Assembly: GCA_013076295.1 (NCBI GenBank)
Contig: RQOL01000660.1
Coordinates: forward strand, 5,394,001 to 5,458,000
DNA length: 64,000 bases
Source: Sanderia malayensis
Lineage: Eukaryota; Cnidaria; Scyphozoa; Semaeostomeae; Pelagiidae
Direction: 5' to 3'
Of this stretch, positions 60,380-64,000 are shown piece after piece. A program made the translations under genes and the position numbers. Positions within the stretch are counted from its first letter, which is position 1. Each line of letters opens with the position of its first letter. The notes under the pieces were generated by a model. The model did not search any database. It saw only the letters and a list, made by a program, of their open reading frames with translations, and was not told the DNA's origin.

Positions 60380-63272
60380 AAGTCTGTATGCATCAGTACT
60401 CCTTATGTATTCCCTTGCATGTTTCATAACAGAATGCATTTAGAAAATTCCGAAATGCGAAGAGCTACACGTTTCCATTAGCGTTAATTTCACGTTTTAC
60501 TTATATGAAAGTGCTTTATATGAAAGTAGCACTCGACTCGTCAAAGTGTTAAGAAAGCTCAATAATAAAATTTTGAAACCTAAGAAACTTAACAAATTTA
60601 GATGCTCACAGTTTCAAGGAGAAATCGCCATGCAAATACAAAATAAATAATGGCATGACTATCATGTAGTATCTATCAAAAATGAATGTTACCATTTTTA
60701 CTCATATGATGACACTGCACTTCCATCAATGCACATGTTCAGTGACGTGAAAATTTTCAATTGTAGCAAAAAAGGGCCTCAGAAAGTGCAATACTGAACT
60801 TAAAAATTTGCTTCAAAAATTTGATTACTCCTCAAAAGAAGCATTTTTTGCAAAAAAACGTGCATCTTTACTTGCACACTAAATTGGGGTTGTAAAAATT
60901 TCACATAAATTCTTTACGAATCATGTCTGCATATGTCTAAGTTTGCTGCCTCTCTTCAAATAATAGCAAACTTGCAGATATATTTACTGTCTGATTTATA
61001 CTCAAACATGCCAGCCTTGTCCATGGTAATTAATAAAGATACTTAACATGATAGATGTGGTGTATCTCGTCTCGTATGAGTTGAAGTGAACGGTTAAGAA
61101 TTTGTTTGACACCTTTATTCGGTTTTGCACGAGTTATATTGCATCTGATCCATTTTGGTTATTGAAAATATCTTTACTCAAATCAATGGTTGAATCAAGA
61201 AATCATGAACTGAGTTTTTCAAACCAAAATATCTTTATCTCTTTTTTCTTTAAAGGCCTACTGCAAAAAAATGATATGATTTTTTGCATTTCATGGTAAA
61301 CCTATTTCTCATTTCATGAAACCGTTTTCAGAATAAAAATTTCTTCTTTTAGCAGATTTTGCTAAAATTCTTATTGACTCCCGAGTGTTATATCCTAAAC
61401 TACATTTCATTTTGCTCGATTGCCATTCATTTTTAATTACAGAATTAAAAAGAAAGATTTGAGACCTCAGATGTGAGGTGAAAGCTCCCAAAATTATTTA
61501 ATTTAATATATCAATTTAGTCAGCGTGTGAGTGTTTAAAAATGAATGGCAATCGAGCAAAATGAAATGTAGAATAAAAATTGATCCAGTAGAACTGTTTT
61601 TACAAGCCCTCAAAAAACGTCGATTTTGCCATTTCAACTACGACAGCCATGACGTCATAACCATGGCACATTTCAAGTCTTTGTATTGAAGAGTATCGTA
61701 GCTTGTTACTGTACTCTTTATAGCTCAACAAATAGCTCATAAATCAAAAATCGTTTCCCAAGGCATAAATATTAAAGTATTTTCACAAATTGTTTCATAA
61801 TTTTATAGACGTTTTTGGGGGAGTGAGTGAGGTCTGAGTTGGGGCAGTTTAGGTCGTGACGTCAAACTGCGGATGACGATCAGCCGCGGCGGAGAGCGGG
61901 AGCAAACAACAGGGATGATCATTGTCGATATAAAAGTTAAAAATACTTTTGTATTTGACTTGATCACTGAGTTGCAAATATGTGAGACAACAAAGAGATC
62001 TTTTCAGAATCTACATGGACTATTTACGCTCAGGGTTGGCTTTTTAAGATATATCTGCAACCAATTTCGCATAGCAATTTTACATAGTCAGCCTCAGCTG
62101 TTATTGATACAGCGGGGTCTGCGAACCAGGGGCTTTGATCTAAAAGTGGGCGCTATTAGAGATTCGATTATACCGTATCGGCTCAAAAGAACGCCCAGGG
62201 AGCTCAATAAATTGCTTATGGCTTTAGGGGGCGCTTATTTGAGAAAGGCAGTCCTTCAATTTTTCATTGAAATAAATTCTTCAACGATAACTGACTTAGT
62301 TGCGTACGTTTTTGTCTTATATATAGTTGAATTTACCTCCTACAAAAAGACCTGGAAAACTTTAAACAAAATTCATGACAACTGAAGAAATACCCCAATA
62401 TTCAATAAACGATCCGTCAAAGTTGCATCCAACTAGACGTTACAGACATATTTAGTGCCTCCTAAAACTATTGCATACTACTGGAAGAACTTGATGGAGA
62501 CGGGTGAAATTCGACGAAGTGTAGTTGGTTTTTTATTAGCATATTCATTAGGACAATGCATTGATTATAATACGTGTAGGAACGGCATAAAAAGTGCCCG
62601 TTTGGCATTTGATGACGCCAATATTGATGCAAAGAATGACATTTCCAATTAACGTTATCAAGACAGTTAGAACGATTGCAATATTGCGGAGGTTGCAAGC
62701 GAATTGGGGGTCACGCCTTTTTATCGTTGACAAGCGCTCTAATATGCTCTAATTAAACAGTTCACATTGCTTAATTTATAAACAAGGTGAATTCCTAAAC
62801 TGGAGCCATTATATTTTGATGTCCATTCAAAAAATATCTGAATCCGGTTCAAAAAAGTAATTTATTGCACGCGAACTATTTGAGAGGCTGAAGTCCCCCC
62901 TTCAGGCCTCGTTCTGACGGACCTGATTATTGCAGCAAAAAGTGCGGTAGTCCAAAGATTGTTTGCTGTGATAAAAATAGACTTTATTGAACCTTGTCCC
63001 GTAAATATGCATTGCTTAATGTATCGAAGAGTGGCAAGATTGCTTTGTCGTGGCTCTCCGGTAGATGATGAATATGAATTTTAAATTTGCTACCGAAATA
63101 CTAACAGAAGAATGTGATATTTCATGGAACAACCAGATTTCAAATTGATATATTTGCGGCAAAGATATTTCTAAAACAGCTAATAAACTTCTTTTAGCAA
63201 CAGTCATTAACATGCACTGTAATAAATATGATAAATACGGCAAAAAATGTATTTTATAAATTTTTGTTTTCA
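60380..63272. other. Gene-free stretch or intron of a rightward gene
   Basis: Holds the 36-bp inverted pair at 61400-61571. A 170-codon open frame at 61873-62385 has no recognised motif and looks like chance. If the promoter at 60275 drives the exons at 63273 onward, this is a first intron of 2.9 kb. Confidence 0.4.
61400..61571. repeat. Perfect 36-bp inverted repeat with about 100-bp spacer
   Basis: 61400-61435 (starts CTACATTTCATTTTGCTCGA) is exactly complementary to 61536-61571. It could be a small foldback element. No coding sequence. Confidence 0.9.
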
Positions 63273-63625
63273 GCACGAAAAACCTTCAAAGCATGACGTC
63301 GACGAAACATTGCTGTCGTTGTGGTCATAACTCAGCACCAAAAGCCCAAAGTATTAAGGAGACTTTATTCTTCATTACCTTATATTTACTTGACAACAAT
63401 AAATATTGTTTTAGTACTAGTGTGTCGTGCACTTCCACTGAAAAAGCGTACCTAAGATTAATCGTTCAATAACTTGCCATTTGTCATTTCTTGTTAATAA
63501 AATCAGTTGTTTGATGTTGATTAATCTATTTCTAAAGGTTCGCCTCCGGATTGGCCAATGATGACACTTGGAAAAATGACTGGTGGAGAAGGCTTGACAA
63601 CTGAACAACACAGCAAAGCACAAAG
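63273..63625 (+). CDS. Candidate two-exon start of an unidentified gene, 3'-partial
   Basis: An acceptor (TTTGTTTTCAG, ending 63272) opens an exon with ATG at 63293: MTSTKHCCRCGHNSAPKAQ. It would splice at 63350 (donor GTATTA) to an exon at 63538-63625 reading SPPDWPMMTLGKMTGGEG and LTTEQHSKAQ, with donor GTAAAC. The split Ser codon (A then GT) joins in phase. The Cys-Cys-x-Cys start hints at metal binding, but no family was recognised. Both the first donor and the second acceptor (CTAAAG) are weak. Further exons would be right of the window. Confidence 0.35.
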
Positions 63626-63629
63626 GTAA

Positions 63630-64000
63630 ACAGTTCATTGCATTGTTTTTATGCAGTATTTCAAGGGTTGTAAAGCGCGTAGGGACTGGGGGCTACGAAG
63701 ATTGAAGAAGTATATTGGGGTACGGGACCGCAGGACCTGGGTGCTTGAAATTGGAATATAAAAGGGCGAATTGAGCATTAGTCGCCTGTTATGTCATTAA
63801 ACCAAGGTGAAAAAAATACCACAAAAAACAGATGGTAAACATTTGGAATATTTTCATTTGGTCTTCATTTCAACGGTGAAAAACTGAAAAAGCATTTTCT
63901 CCGCAACATTTTCACAAGGGAGAACTAAAATTCACAACAATTGCTGCTTTTTGTAATTGAATCTAAAATTTTCATTATTGAAGCCAGGACCACGTAAAGT
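63630..64000. other. Right edge, no exon recognised
   Basis: Probably intronic if the candidate gene at 63273-63625 is real. Nothing else was seen. Confidence 0.4.

Noticed and set aside
61873..62385. 170-codon plus-strand frame
   Set aside because: No recognisable domain, mixed composition, no splice context; probably a chance frame. Conservation in a relative would revive it.

Overview
This is a window of an animal nuclear genome: AT-rich, with multi-exon genes that have GT-AG introns, long gene-poor stretches and many short inverted-repeat transposons. No tRNA, rRNA, operon or CRISPR was seen. The gene mix (a Brachyury-type T-box gene, xanthine dehydrogenase, an NXPE-like secreted esterase and intronless DUF1294 membrane proteins), together with the repeat types, suggests a cnidarian, probably an anthozoan. 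That is an inference and was not tested by comparison.

Layout. 0.5-7.4 kb (+): the last six recognisable exons of a Brachyury-like T-box gene; the exon with the start of the T-box lies left of the window. 7.4-14.5 kb: no gene found, but a 284-bp inverted-repeat element and an array of about eight 111-bp repeats. 14.5-20.0 kb (-): six exons of mitochondrial methylmalonyl-CoA epimerase, with the last exon not found; its introns hold long (ACTAT)n and (TTAGATTC)n arrays. 21.1-32.4 kb (-): a complete eight-exon xanthine dehydrogenase gene (predicted 1381 aa, all splice phases consistent) with transposon-filled introns. 32.4-37.8 kb: the region between the divergent XDH and NXPE genes, with a perfect 30-bp hairpin and pogo-type MITEs. 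37.85-43.25 kb (+): an eight-exon NXPE-family gene (predicted 512 aa). 45.3-50.2 kb: two intronless DUF1294 paralogues on the minus strand, with a 3.33-kb hAT transposon (8-bp target duplication) between them. 53.8-55.1 kb: a decayed LINE reverse-transcriptase fragment. 55.4-56.4 kb (-): an intronless GNAT acetyltransferase. 58.1-60.1 kb: a 151-bp satellite split by a 918-bp foldback element. 60.3-63.6 kb (+): a TATA promoter and candidate first exons of an unidentified gene leaving the window.

The genes do not form an obvious pathway; as usual in animals, neighbours look unrelated. The most unusual features are the XDH gene (a duplicated Cys-rich linker exon, an inverted third copy of that exon inside its own last intron, and changed substrate-pocket residues), the DUF1294 pair split by a hAT element, and the foldback element inside the satellite.
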